NCBI RefSeq assembly: GCF_035222485.1
Contig: NW_026946671.1
Span: forward strand, 558,001-622,000
DNA from: Podospora pseudoanserina
Lineage: Eukaryota; Ascomycota; Sordariomycetes; Sordariales; Podosporaceae
Reading direction: 5' to 3'
DNA length: 64,000 nt
Shown: positions 1 to 10,582 of the stretch, one piece after another
Numbering within the stretch: the stretch's first letter is position 1
How the letters are laid out: the number at the start of each line of letters is the position of its first letter
Made by a program: the position numbers and the translations under genes
Notes under the pieces: model-generated
The model's input: the letters and a program-made list of their open reading frames with translations, nothing else
Told to the model about the DNA's origin: nothing
The model's database searches: none

Positions 1-2500
1 GTATATCGCGCAGTTCTTGCCAAACTCCCCACAGAGCGTTCAAGATCTGCTGAAATTTGCCAAGGCCAACGATCGGCGGAATCGTGGGCTTGTCAGATAC
101 ATCATCGGGCAGGAGCATGATTTCAAGACAGTCCACAACGCTCTCAAGGAACTCATCAAGCGGATTCAGGGTGGGAAGGACTCCACAATTCACGAGACAC
201 TGCTTCCCATCCTCTACCGATCTGGCCGCTTCATCTTCAACCGCAGTCACTTGGCCACCATCATGGACTACTCCAAGTCTAACAAGGATGGCTTGGGCAG
301 CGCTGCACATGAGGTTTTGAACGAAATCTCACAACGCAACCCTGATCTTTTCAAGACCCACATCGGCCAGCTCTGCAAGGATCTGGTAGATCAGGCGCCT
401 ACCGAGAACCGGGAGAACGACCCGTCTGTTGCAGAAACGTTGAAGGCTTGTTCGACATATGCCAGAAAGTATCCAAAGGATGTTCCTATGGACCGGGACT
501 TTGTCCACAGTTTGGTCAGCTTCGCCTTGTATGGCCAACCGCCAAAGGTGGCCAAGCATGCCGTGAATATCCTGCTGTCGAAACAGGACAGCAAGAGCAC
601 TGTGTATGCTCAGGATCTTCTTCAGCGCATTTTCAAGGACTGGACGTATGGTTCCAAGCACTTTCTCAACAAGCTCTCGGCCGTGAGCCAGCTCGAGCTC
701 CTTGCCCCGAAGGTTGCCCAGGACGCAGAGGATAAGATCCTCGAAATGATCCAGAAGATCCTGCTCGAGGTGCGAACGGAGGCCGGCGACAAGGACCCAG
801 AGTGGGTGGACGATGCTGAGTTAGAGGAGGAGTGCCAAGCCAAGTGTCTGGCGCTCAAGTCTCTGGCAAACAAGCTGAGGAGCATGGAAGCCGATGAGGC
901 AAAGGAAAACGGAGCCAAGATCTGGAAGATGCTTATTTCGCTGGTTCACAACAAGGGTGAGATGACCAAAACCAAAAACACACCAAAGCATCACAAATCC
1001 CGGCTGCGGCTGCTTGCTGCTCAGCTTATCCTCAAGCTCTGCATTCAGAAGCATTTCGACGAGTTGCTCACCCCTGAAGACTTCAACACGCTGGCCTTGA
1101 CCACACAGGACGCTGCTCAGGAGGTCCGTCACGGCTTCGTGAGGAAACTGCAGAAGTATCTTGCCGATGACAGGCTGCGGACCCGGTTTTATACCATGAT
1201 CTTCTCGATGGCCTTTGAGCCCAACGCGGAGTTCAAGTTGAGGACCGAGACTTGGGTTCGGTCAAGAGCGCGGCATTATGAGGGCACACACCAGCATGTG
1301 CTCGAGGCTGTTCTCCCCCGTCTCTTCTCGCTCCTTGCGCATCATCCAGACTATAGCTCTGATCCGGATGAGCTGGTTGATCACGCGAGGTATATTCTCT
1401 TTTACGTCAGCTTGGTAGCCACTGAGTCCAATTTGGGGTTGCTGTCCAAGTATGCGGAGCGTGCGAAGCAAACACAGGATGCGCTTAATCCGAAGAGCAT
1501 CGGCCATCGGGTCTTGTGTGACTTGACTCAAGTAATCATTCGCAAATGGCAGGAGAAGAAGAACTGGACGTTTAATGCCTGGCCTGACAAGGTTGGGCTG
1601 CCGAAGGGGCTGTATGGCCCTCTCAAGTCGCACACAGAGGCGCAGGAGATTTCGGAGAAGGTGCTGGTGCCAGATGAGATTGATGAGAAGTTGGATGATT
1701 TGCTTAGGGCGATGGATCGCAAGAAGGTATGTTTGTTTGTCTCTACTCTACTGGCACGGGTGCTAATAATAAATCAGAAGCGCAAATCAACCACTGATGG
1801 TAGCGCTGAATCCCGTCCAGCAGCCAAGAAATCCCGAGTCCAACCCAAAGAGCCCAGGATCAAAGAAGCACGGAAAATTGCCACGCCCAAACCCAAGAAG
1901 CCCTCCAAGCCGAAAAAGGCACCATCCTCCCCCAAGAGATCGGCAATTTCAGATGCCAATAGGCGTCGCTCGGGAAGGTCAATGGCAAAGGGCAATCAGT
2001 CCTACATGGAGCGGGACTCGTCAGAAGATGATGAGGAAATGCTGGATGGGGTGGCGGAGTGGGCATATGAGAATGGCGAGGAGGATAAGGAGGCGGGGTC
2101 GGATGAGGAAGTAGAGACCGGGAATGAAGGGGAGAAGGGGGATGATGAGAACAGCAGTGAACTTTCTGAACCTGAGGAAGTGGAAGAGGATGAGGAAGAG
2201 GGCGATGTGGAAATGACGGATGAGAAGACAGCCGAAGAAGAGATGGAAGAGCAGGAGGTTGAGGCAGATGATGAAAAGGAAGAGGAGGCAGAGGTGGAGG
2301 TTGAAGAAGAGGAGGAAGAAGCACCACCGCCGGCAAAGGCTAATGGAAGGAAGGGGAGGTCAGCTGCTGCTGCTACAAAGGAAAAGGAAAAGACGAAACC
2401 AGCTGCGAAGGAAAAGGCGCCGGCTGCGGCAAAGAAGCAGACTACATTGCCGACGAGGACGTCTGGAAGGGCGACGAGGGGGAGGGCTGCTGCTGCTTAG
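1..2500 (+). CDS. PDS5: Pds5/Spo76/BimD-type sister chromatid cohesion factor (3' part, left edge partial)
   Basis: The reading frame is open from base 2, so the gene enters from the left and its true start lies outside. The visible part, just over 800 residues, has a long alpha-helical HEAT-repeat-like body up to about residue 590. A low-complexity tail follows: first basic (Lys/Pro/Ser-rich), then strongly acidic (Glu/Asp runs), then Ala/Lys-rich, ending at a TAG at 2498. Pds5 proteins (BimD in Aspergillus, Spo76 in Sordaria) bind cohesin on chromosomes and regulate its maintenance and release in mitosis and meiosis; the charged tail after the HEAT domain is typical. A 51-nt intron at 1727-1777 has a GTATGT donor, a TGCTAAT branch point and a CAG acceptor. 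It is a multiple of three and has no stop, so an uninterrupted reading adds a spurious hydrophobic 17-residue insert. Family assignment is from overall resemblance. Confidence 0.85.
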   Translation, partial: YIAQFLPNSPQSVQDLLKFAKANDRRNRGLVRYIIGQEHDFKTVHNALKELIKRIQGGKDSTIHETLLPILYRSGRFIFNRSHLATIMDYSKSNKDGLGSAAHEVLNEISQRNPDLFKTHIGQLCKDLVDQAPTENRENDPSVAETLKACSTYARKYPKDVPMDRDFVHSLVSFALYGQPPKVAKHAVNILLSKQDSKSTVYAQDLLQRIFKDWTYGSKHFLNKLSAVSQLELLAPKVAQDAEDKILEMIQKILLEVRTEAGDKDPEWVDDAELEEECQAKCLALKSLANKLRSMEADEAKENGAKIWKMLISLVHNKGEMTKTKNTPKHHKSRLRLLAAQLILKLCIQKHFDELLTPEDFNTLALTTQDAAQEVRHGFVRKLQKYLADDRLRTRFYTMIFSMAFEPNAEFKLRTETWVRSRARHYEGTHQHVLEAVLPRLFSLLAHHPDYSSDPDELVDHARYILFYVSLVATESNLGLLSKYAERAKQTQDALNPKSIGHRVLCDLTQVIIRKWQEKKNWTFNAWPDKVGLPKGLYGPLKSHTEAQEISEKVLVPDEIDEKLDDLLRAMDRKKVCLFVSTLLARVLIINQKRKSTTDGSAESRPAAKKSRVQPKEPRIKEARKIATPKPKKPSKPKKAPSSPKRSAISDANRRRSGRSMAKGNQSYMERDSSEDDEEMLDGVAEWAYENGEEDKEAGSDEEVETGNEGEKGDDENSSELSEPEEVEEDEEEGDVEMTDEKTAEEEMEEQEVEADDEKEEEAEVEVEEEEEEAPPPAKANGRKGRSAAAATKEKEKTKPAAKEKAPAAAKKQTTLPTRTSGRATRGRAAAA

Positions 2501-3134
2501 GGAGGTGCGGTACGGGTAGGGTAATCTTAGGAAGGGGGGTAGCGGCGTGAATGGTCAAACTTGTTTTGTTCTCTGTTCTTATATATTGTCTGCTACCTAT
2601 CTTTGAGAGAGGAAAGAGGGAACCTTTTATTTTTCGCTTTCTTAGCTGGATTCAGGGTTAGTTAGGTTCATTCTGTAGGGAGGGGGAAAAGGGGGGAGTA
2701 TTCTTATGTGTATATATGGTAGGTGGGAATGATTATTTTGCTCATGGAATTTGTGTCCGAGTCTCTCAAATTGAATGGATATCTTGAGGAAATTGGTAGG
2801 TGTTCGTCTGCAATGAAGTATCACCAGGCAGCCGTTTTTATCTGATTCAGGGGTTAGGGGAAGTCGAGTTGGCGAACTGCAAAAAGCGAGCGAGCGGGAG
2901 AGGGTTAGGGTTGTGGTTTTTTCCCCATCACATCCAATCAATTGACGCTGCCGGACCAGTTTTGGAAAGGGGATTCCATGTTCTTGCATCCACTCACCAC
3001 CACCACCACTACCACGACTCACTTTCACTCTGAGAAAAGCTGTTCACATGTCGCGGAATCAATAACCCCGAATTTTCACTCTTTTCAATTCACATCACAC
3101 AATCTCGGGCACCTGACCCCATTCCCCTCTCACA
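2501..3134. other. Intergenic region between PDS5 and the prpF-like gene
   Basis: No gene seen. It should hold the PDS5 3' UTR and the promoter of the prpF-like gene. A telobox-like motif, AGGGTTAGGGTT, lies at 2901-2912, about 220 bases before the prpF-like start. A short run of CAC/CCA triplets lies near 2995-3015. Confidence 0.6.
2901..2912. promoter_or_regulatory. Telobox-like motif upstream of the prpF-like gene
   Basis: Two tandem units of the TTAGGG telomere-type sequence. In fungi such motifs act as binding sites for Tbf1/Myb-type factors in some promoters. The motif is seen directly; its function here is inference. Confidence 0.3.
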
Positions 3135-4317
3135 ATGAGAAAATCCATCACCTCCCGCCTCGTGCGCCTCCCCCTCAAAGCAGCCCGGCAAACACCCCAA
3201 CGTTCCTTTCCCGCCATCTTCGCCCGCGGCGGGACGTCAAACGGTTTGGTCATGTTCGAGCATGACCTTCCTCCCCGATCTCACTGGCCTTCTGTCCTGC
3301 CTAAAGTAATGGGTTCCCCAGATCCTCATGGTCGACAACTCGACGGGATGGGATCGGGGATCTCGTCCACGTCCAAGATCTGCGTGCTTTCCCCCCCGAG
3401 CAGAAAGGATGTAGATGTGGACTTCACGTTTGTTCAGGTTGGTATCAAGGACGGCGTGCTGGACATGGGGGGGAATTGTGGGAATTTGAGCAGTGTTGTT
3501 GGGCCTGTGGCGTTTGATCACGGGCTGGTGAAGAGGAGGGGGGTGGGGTTTAGAAAAGAGGGAGCGGAGGAGGAGATGGTGGGGTGTGTGAGGATATTTA
3601 ATACTAATACTGGGAAGGTGGTGGAGAGTAGGTTTAGGGTTGGGGGAATCCGTTGCGGTTTGACAGTGAGGGGTATGAGATGGATGGGGTTGGTGGGAGG
3701 GGAGTAGGGTTGTGATGAGGTTTTGGAGCCGGGGGCGAAGACAGGGAGGACGCTGCCTACGGGACGGGGGGTGGATGTGCTTAGGTTGAGGGGGGGGTGG
3801 GGGGTAGAGGCGAGTTTGGTTGATGTGGGCAATCCGGGGTTTTGTGAGGGTGGATGATTTGGGGGTTGAGGGGTGGGAGGGGTTGACGCCGGGGAGGGTG
3901 GAGGGGGATGAGGATCTGAAGGGGAAGCTGGAGGAGATTAGGCAGGCGGGGGCGGAGATGATGGGGTTGGATCCGAGGGTTGAGAGTGTGCCGAAGGTGG
4001 TGATGGTTTTTCCTCCTGAGGTGACGGCCAGGGAAGGGGGGAAGGGGGCGAATATCAAGTGTTTGGCGCTGTCGATGGGGCAGGCGCACAAGGCGGCTCC
4101 GTTGACGCTGGCGTTGTGTCTTGGGGCGGCGGCGAGGCTGGAGGGGACGATTCCGAATCAGCTTGCGGTAGGGCTGGATGCTGAGAGTGGCGTTGTTACT
4201 ATTGAGCACCCGAGTGGTAAGCTTGATGTGGGAGTTATGGTTGAGGACGGGAAGATTGTCTCGGCCGAGCTGCACAGGACTGCCCGGGTGCTGATGAAAG
4301 GGAAGGTCTATTACTAG
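3135..4317 (+). pseudogene. PrpF-family isomerase (AcnD-accessory/2-methylaconitate isomerase type), frame-disrupted
   Basis: Residues 1-25 are basic and Arg/Ser-rich, like a mitochondrial presequence. Next come PrpF hallmarks: the ARGGTSNGLVMFEHDLP segment, GSPDPHGRQLDGMGSGISSTSK, and GNCGNLSSVVGP. The C-terminal part, from about 3835, carries IKCLALSMGQAHKAAPLT and ends at 4317. PrpF proteins isomerise 2-methylaconitate-type substrates in propionate/methylcitrate metabolism. The frame is not continuous. It moves by -1 near the G run at 3641-3646, returns near 3700-3710 close to a TAG at 3705, and moves by +1 near 3834-3841. No introns with proper borders explain these changes. All lie in extremely G-rich sequence, so either the gene is decaying or homopolymer lengths were misread. 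Family assignment is firm; pseudogene status is not. Confidence 0.7.
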
Positions 4318-6075
4318 GATTCTACCCGGGCAGCCGTGTCTGGAGACGGCTATGGATTCCTCTGTCTTGATCCCGGCCGCCGGCGCCGCTGGGAAGTGAA
4401 CAGAGTCCCGAAGATGAATACTAGGCTACGACACTACAAGACTTGGCTTCTGCAAGAAAGATGACGGGTTACATCTGCGATTTACTAGGGTCATACCAAA
4501 CGCCCTTGCATATCGGAATTCCTTCCCGGGCCGAACGTGAGCCACGGATGACATATAATGGAAGAATGCTTGGAACTTTTTGATCAAGGCTTCAAGGACA
4601 TATAGTATCTACCGGTGACGACCGGACAAGCTGGTGGAGATGGGAAAATTGCCATGTCCCAGTGTGTCTTTGCTGACCCATTGGCGGTGGCTGACGTGAG
4701 ATCCCAGCTGCCCGGTAACAACGCACTTTCGGAGGCTTCGACAACTCCACCATCGCCGAATCTTGGCCTCGCGCATCCTCAGACAAGCCAGCCATGGAAA
4801 GCTATTGGCTATTTACCGGATTCCGGATGGATTCAACATACTAGAATATGACAACGGGCATTTATGCGCCGTACCACAACTTCGTCCAACGATCTACCCG
4901 TTGGTTCCCGCTGATGCCCGGCCGGGGATGATGGTGGAAATAACCTTTTTTTTTTCCTCTTCTATGTCATATTGTCAAGGATCTCGCTTGCCAGTTATGG
5001 AAATCGTCAGACGTCGCCGAGGGGGCACTATTGCAAGTCCAGCAGTAGCACGCGCTTGTCTCCGTCAATGTTCCATCCGTGGAACTCATTCCAGCTATTG
5101 TAAGCTGGAGCCTGATTGACTAAGCTGCATATCCAGCTATACGGGAGTTGCAGAGGGGATCGGTGTCTTGGACGTTCAGAGATGGAGGCTCACTCTTGAT
5201 TTGAGTGACATGCCGAGGAGATAGTTCTTGGCATATGTTTTGACTGAGGTCTTCTCAGTGGCTTTCTGAAGAGAAAGGACGCGATAATCATCATATATGC
5301 GAAACAGATTACTCATACAGCCCTGGTGGACATGCTATTATTTGACCTGTGAGAACTTAGCGCATTCTGTTTTGGAGGGCTTCCAGCGGAGCTCAAAGGG
5401 GCAACTCGTGGAGAAGAGCACAGGATGATTTGCCTCAGGAAATGGAACGAACCTCATATATGCTTGGATCAGGCTTCCGTATGCGGTAGTGTTTCCAAGA
5501 TGAGGTTAGCTCCGATGGTGATCACAGAGCGCCAGGGTATGCTTTCCATTGCCTTTCTACCTCACCTTACAGCGACATACCTACTGCAGTATATACATGC
5601 AGTATTGATCTATCTGTCATTTCTTGCAGCCTCGTGAGGTGTCGTAGCGGCGGGGCCTAACAAGATGTTTCTCGGGCAGCGATCTTAATAGGGCATGGTG
5701 GTTTCGGTCAGTTCCATCTTCCATCATGTCCAGCGGCCGCCATAGAAGCCCGCGCAGCAGCGTGTCGCATAGGCAATTCCACAACTTGCATGCCATTGTT
5801 TAGCTCCATCTGTAGTAACATAGCAGCGCAGGCAGACAGCAAACAGGGACATGGTCAAGGAACAGGCGAAGCACGATATGCTTATAAACTTTATCTTGCA
5901 GCCGGTTCCCCTGCTCCTTGAAACTTGTGGGCGTCTATCATTTCATTGTCATATCGACGATTTGTTTTCTTTCGAACCAACCCCTTTTCGTCGTCCAACT
6001 GCAAGAGTGGTCCACCCATCTCGCCCTCTAGCCAAGACCAGAATCTGAGAACTCACACGCCGCCGACCAGACAAC
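4318..6075. other. Intergenic, no gene seen
   Basis: Only short open frames without protein-like composition or recognisable motifs. The last few hundred bases, including a pyrimidine-rich stretch around 5960-6060, are probably promoter and leader of the downstream gene. Confidence 0.5.
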
Positions 6076-8165
6076 ATGGACCACTTCAATGCGACTGTCA
6101 AGGATGGGAAACTGGTTAATACTCGTCGCGGACTTCAAGTGTCAAGGCAGAAGTTTAATGGGATATCGTTTGTGAATACCTCAGCTCAGGATTCTTCGTC
6201 TTCTGGCACACAGTCGTTTCGCTTGACGAAGGAGTCTCCCTCAAAGTCCACATCTCTTCTAGAGATCAAATTCGCCGATACAAGCAACGAATTACAGTCT
6301 GCTGGGGCAGCTACAAGTGTACAAGAAGGGCAAGGTCGAACGCCAAATTTCAGCTTCGTGTCGGAAACGGGACAACAGCACCAGGCCAAGAGGCAACCAC
6401 GGCGAAGAGCAATTCCAAAGCCAAAGGGACAGCAAGACCACCGAAGAAACTCGGCCTCACCATATTTGTCTTCTCCCGACTCTCGTCCACCATCCCGGTC
6501 ATCTGTTGCTACACCACCGCCTCGGTTGGAAGAGACAGCATTCCAGTTCTTTGGCTCTTCTTTTCCAACCTCACAACGGCAGCCTCAACTCCAGCAACAG
6601 CCTTTTCTCTCTCCTACAATTCAGGGGTATCATGCACGCCAGCAGCAGCATCTACAGGTCAATAGCCTTACTGCCATTACCTCTCCACCACTACCGCCGC
6701 CTTGGCCGCCAGCCGAATCAGCCACCTACCCCGTACCGTTCTCCCCTTCCCAGTCCGGCTGGGAGCTCTTCCACCACTACAACACTCACCACTTGCCTCT
6801 CCAGCTCTACCCCTACGAAGACATTGTGACCTACAATCCCGCACGCTCAGACAATAACGAGAGCTCTATCGGCTTCTCTGATATCGCCGCTTTTCACTGC
6901 GTTCTAATGTGTGGGGAAATAGCTGAAGCTGTTCTAAACCGTCAGCACCACTTGGCATCTGAATCCGAGACGGAACCAAGAGGGTTTGCATATCACATAT
7001 CGAAGATATGCGCCATATTGAACAAGAAGCTAGACGGGAGTGAGGGTGGAGGGGTGGATGCGATAACACTGCATTGTATTGCGATGTTGGCTTGGATGGG
7101 GGTCCGTTCATCTGCTGTCTCTTTTTTATCATTTGTGAACGAGGCTAACATGAAAACAAATAGTGTTATGTGGGCAGGCTAGATCACTGGGATATGCACA
7201 TGCGAGGACTCCAAAAAGTGCTCGATGTACTAGGAGGGCTAACAAGCCTGCCAACGTGGGTGGTAAGGAGGATACACACGTAAATCAGCTCCCTATTTTG
7301 GCCTTAACCACTCAAACTAACATGAAAGTCCAGCGCCGACCTCAAAGGAGCCACAGCCCTCGCCTCAACTCCCTATCTCCCGCTCACCCGCTCTCTAATT
7401 CCCTCAGCCACAACCGCTATCCTACCACCAGCCCAACTAGCTCACACTACCCACACGATCAACTCCATCCTCCAACCCCTCGACATCCACCCCTCCGTCA
7501 TAACAACCCTAATCACCCTGTCAAACTTCACGTCAGCAGTCCATCTAGCCCGACAGTCAACTACCAGCTCCATGAGATTCGACCCCTACATCTTTACAGA
7601 AGAACTCCAATCCGTCACATATGACCTTCTCACCCTGCCCAACCCACTCAGCAAACACTCGGAAGAAACACCTCTAGACATCACACCAACTCTCGAACAA
7701 GCCCTCCGTATATCCTCCCTCCTCCTTCTCAAAGACCTCCTCCCCGACCACCCCCGCAACCTCGGCGGTTACACCACTTTAGTCGGCCTACTTCGACACC
7801 ATCTCCAGATTATCACTCAGGTTGTTTCACCAGCACACAACCTACTTGTCGATCCACAACTCCGGCAACATCACAGAAGAAAGAAAGAGCTGAGACAGAT
7901 ACTGACCTGGGTCTGTTTAGTGGGTGATGTAGCAACTCAGAGAGCAAAACAAAATGACTGCCGCTACCGAGAAGCTGGCGACAACACCGTTCTTGAGGAA
8001 GATCAAAAGGAGTATTCACGGGAGATATTCCAGAGTTGTTTAGTCTCTATTTTTGGTCCTGATAATAACACTGAGGATCTCGCCTTGGTCGATCTATTCA
8101 AGTTGGGAGATGTTATATGCAAGAAAGGGGATGATCTTGAAGGGGTTGTTTCACTATTTGGATGA
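6076..8165 (+). CDS. Fungal transcription-factor-domain-type protein, three exons, function unknown
   Basis: Proposed exons are 6076-7101, 7164-7279 and 7334-8165, giving about 657 residues. Intron 1 (62 nt) ends in AAATAG. Intron 2 (54 nt) has a GTAAAT donor, an ACTAAC branch point and a CAG acceptor; this choice of donor keeps the frame. Residues 1-230 are Ser/Gln/Pro-rich and low complexity, with a basic patch near 105-130. After that, a helical region reads like the fungal-specific transcription factor (Fungal_trans_2/DUF3468) fold: an AFHCVLMCGEIAEAV segment, then the GRLDHWDMHMRGLQKVLDVL segment and an RRIHTADLKGATAL segment across intron 2. No Zn2Cys6 cluster is visible at the N-terminus, as in the DNA-binding-domain-free members of this group. 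A regulatory role is inferred from family resemblance only. Confidence 0.7.
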
Positions 8166-10440
8166 TAGATGGTTTTAGTCGAAAATACAAAGAACCTTGG
8201 ATTACACAACTGTAGATATAGACATGCCAGGAGAGGGGAAAGACTTAGAGTTTATGGTTGTTTAAGATGAAGGGAATGTACTCGATAGGGAGTGGGTTGA
8301 GAGGGAGGGATTGGGCAGAAGGCTGCTGTGTTTGTTGCCTTGCTGACATCTGCGACCCAGTTTATGGAAGTATTGTTAAAAACAGCAGTTTGCATCCTGC
8401 ATCAGATGCCCAGGGCAAAGGCAGAATAGAGTTTCGAGCCATCGTGTTACAAGGCTAGGTCTTCACTGAGGCAAGTTCTCAGAACCTACTTAGATTATAA
8501 TGGCTTTTAAGAGCGATTATTATTGTAAAAGTGAACCAGTGGTGTTGCTTCTTGTGAGTATAAATTCGCAGTTGCAAAGACTTTTTATTTAAAGTTGTAA
8601 TTACAAAGAGAAAGGTCACAAAGGACTCTGCCAAGTACAACATAAAATAGAGAGGAGTAAAGTAAATAAACATGGGGTGTTTCACTGACAACAAAGTCCT
8701 TACTTAATCTCTATCCTTTTAAGAGAAGAGGAAAGACCGGAACGAGGTCTTTGGAGGAAAGAGCAAACGAGCCAAGGATCTGCCTTCTGGAAGAGAGACT
8801 GAGGTTTGTATCGCTTCTTCCTTCTCAATCCTGGAGTGGCTTGAGAGAATGAAAGAGAGAGGACTGCTTTATAAATGCATTTAAAGAGGATAGAAGGCGC
8901 TAGCTCTTGTGTTTTATGCGTTAAATATATCTTTCAAGACATTTCGCCTAGTGTTTAAGGCCTATATTTGATCTTTTCACATATATTTCTTCTCTTCCAA
9001 GGCCCATTTATTATCTTTTAACGCCTACTTGTTATATTTTAGAGTCTATTTACAATATTTCAAAGTCTATGCTCTATCTTTCAAAGCTTTGACATACGTT
9101 TAATAGCCTATATGCTTGCTATATTTTCGTATATACAACGCCCTCGCTCCTTCCTGAGAACTTATAACGCAGCAAATGTAAGTCTAACCCTTCTAAATGT
9201 CACATAAGTTAGCATAAAGAGAAGCCACCCTCCAAATACTTCGATAGTAATACCAAACTACTCTAAAGAAAAAACGCAGAATTTGACAGTAATTGTCTAG
9301 TAATTTCTAAATAGCCAGAAGGGCCAAAAACAACCTTTTGGCTTTCTACCTACCCTACACGTACTATCTAACTTAAATAATATTCTAGGATTTTTTTTTC
9401 AAAAAAAAATATTTAGTATTACTATTAAAGAATTTCAAGGGTGATTTCTTTCTAATCAATTACAGCATTTAAAGGAAAAGGTAACATTCCCTCCTTGGCT
9501 TTTCATTGTGACATGATGAAAAATACGTTGATTTAAAATGACTTCTTTACCCTTTCATTTAAGCGAGTTTCTTAATACATTAAAATATACTTTATGCCCG
9601 TTATCGTATAAGCTTCGAGGAGGAGTTGACGATATTTGTGAACTTAACTCTCATATATAAGTATGAGATATAGTCTGAAAGTAGAATACAATGAGCCTTA
9701 AAGTACATTTAAAAAGCAATCAGAGAGTTTTCTTAAAACATTTTAGTTTTAATAATAATCATTAGCTATTCTTTTATTGCTTGCCATTTGCAACATTAAT
9801 GGAAAGACTGACGCTGCGTTGATTGCTGCTAATACATGTGTGCCGTCAGATCCTTTGCTTATTCGCCTTCACTAACAAACAAAGCTAAGCTTGTGGCTCT
9901 GCGATATCGATATATTATTGTCAGCTTATCTTTCACTATTTAAGCTTGAGTTTGTGTTCTGACAGTTTCAGAGGTGGTGTAGATTTTATGGAGGACCTGT
10001 TGACTTCAGAGGCTTAGATGGTTGATCTGAAGCATGACATTGAACTTGTGATATGCCTGACAAAAGAAGGCCATCCGAAAAAGTGTAGCATGCCAATATA
10101 TGTACTCAACGAGCATGTAGTCCACCCGTGAAGCTCACTAAGGTTCTGCTTCCACCTTCACCCAAATTTAATGATCGAATCCTATCTACCTCGTCGATCT
10201 GCTCGGTGGAGCCTTGGGTAAAAATACTGCGTCTTATTCATGTCATGCTCCAGAGAATTGAATGTGGAGCTGGTGCTGAACCTCTAAGGTGTTCATTCCA
10301 ATACATAATAGGTACCTGCCAGTTCTACCAGCCATGTCACTGGTGCCGAGTTTTTTGGGGAAGGAGCATACCCTACCTTGTACTTGCCATGAACAGCAGA
10401 AGGGCCCCATTGCCCGACCGCAAATTTTCAAATTTCGTGC
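8166..10440. other. Gene-free AT-rich island
   Basis: No credible open frame. From about 8,470 to 9,960 the sequence is markedly AT-rich compared with the flanks and contains homopolymer A and T runs (for example 9391-9412) and a degenerate 21-bp tandem array (8896-9125). Such islands in Sordariales are often old repeats mutated by RIP, but no recognisable element remains. Confidence 0.55.
8896..9125. repeat. Degenerate 21-bp minisatellite, about 11 units
   Basis: Successive units begin at about 8896, 8917, 8938, 8959, 8980, 9001, 9022, 9043, 9064, 9085 and 9105. All are 21 bp except one of 20. Each has the pattern of a GCCTAT-like start followed by T-rich sequence ending in ATCTTTCAA or a close variant. 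Units differ at many positions, so the array is old. Confidence 0.7.
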
Positions 10441-10470
10441 TTTGAAGTGTTAGATTTCCACACGCAACAC

Positions 10471-10582
10471 CGACAACAACAACAACAACAACAATAGCAA
10501 CAACAACACCACCACCACCACACCACCACCGATCAACAACAACAACAACAACAACAGCAGCAGCAGCAGCAGCAGCAGCAAC
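10471..10582 (+). repeat. CAA/CAC/CAG trinucleotide tract
   Basis: Runs of CAA, then CAC/ACC, then CAA and CAG triplets. Read forward in one frame these give Gln and His runs leading into a protein-like stretch; the reverse strand gives a meaningless poly-Leu frame. It is probably the low-complexity N-terminal part of the decayed coding region that follows. Confidence 0.8.
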
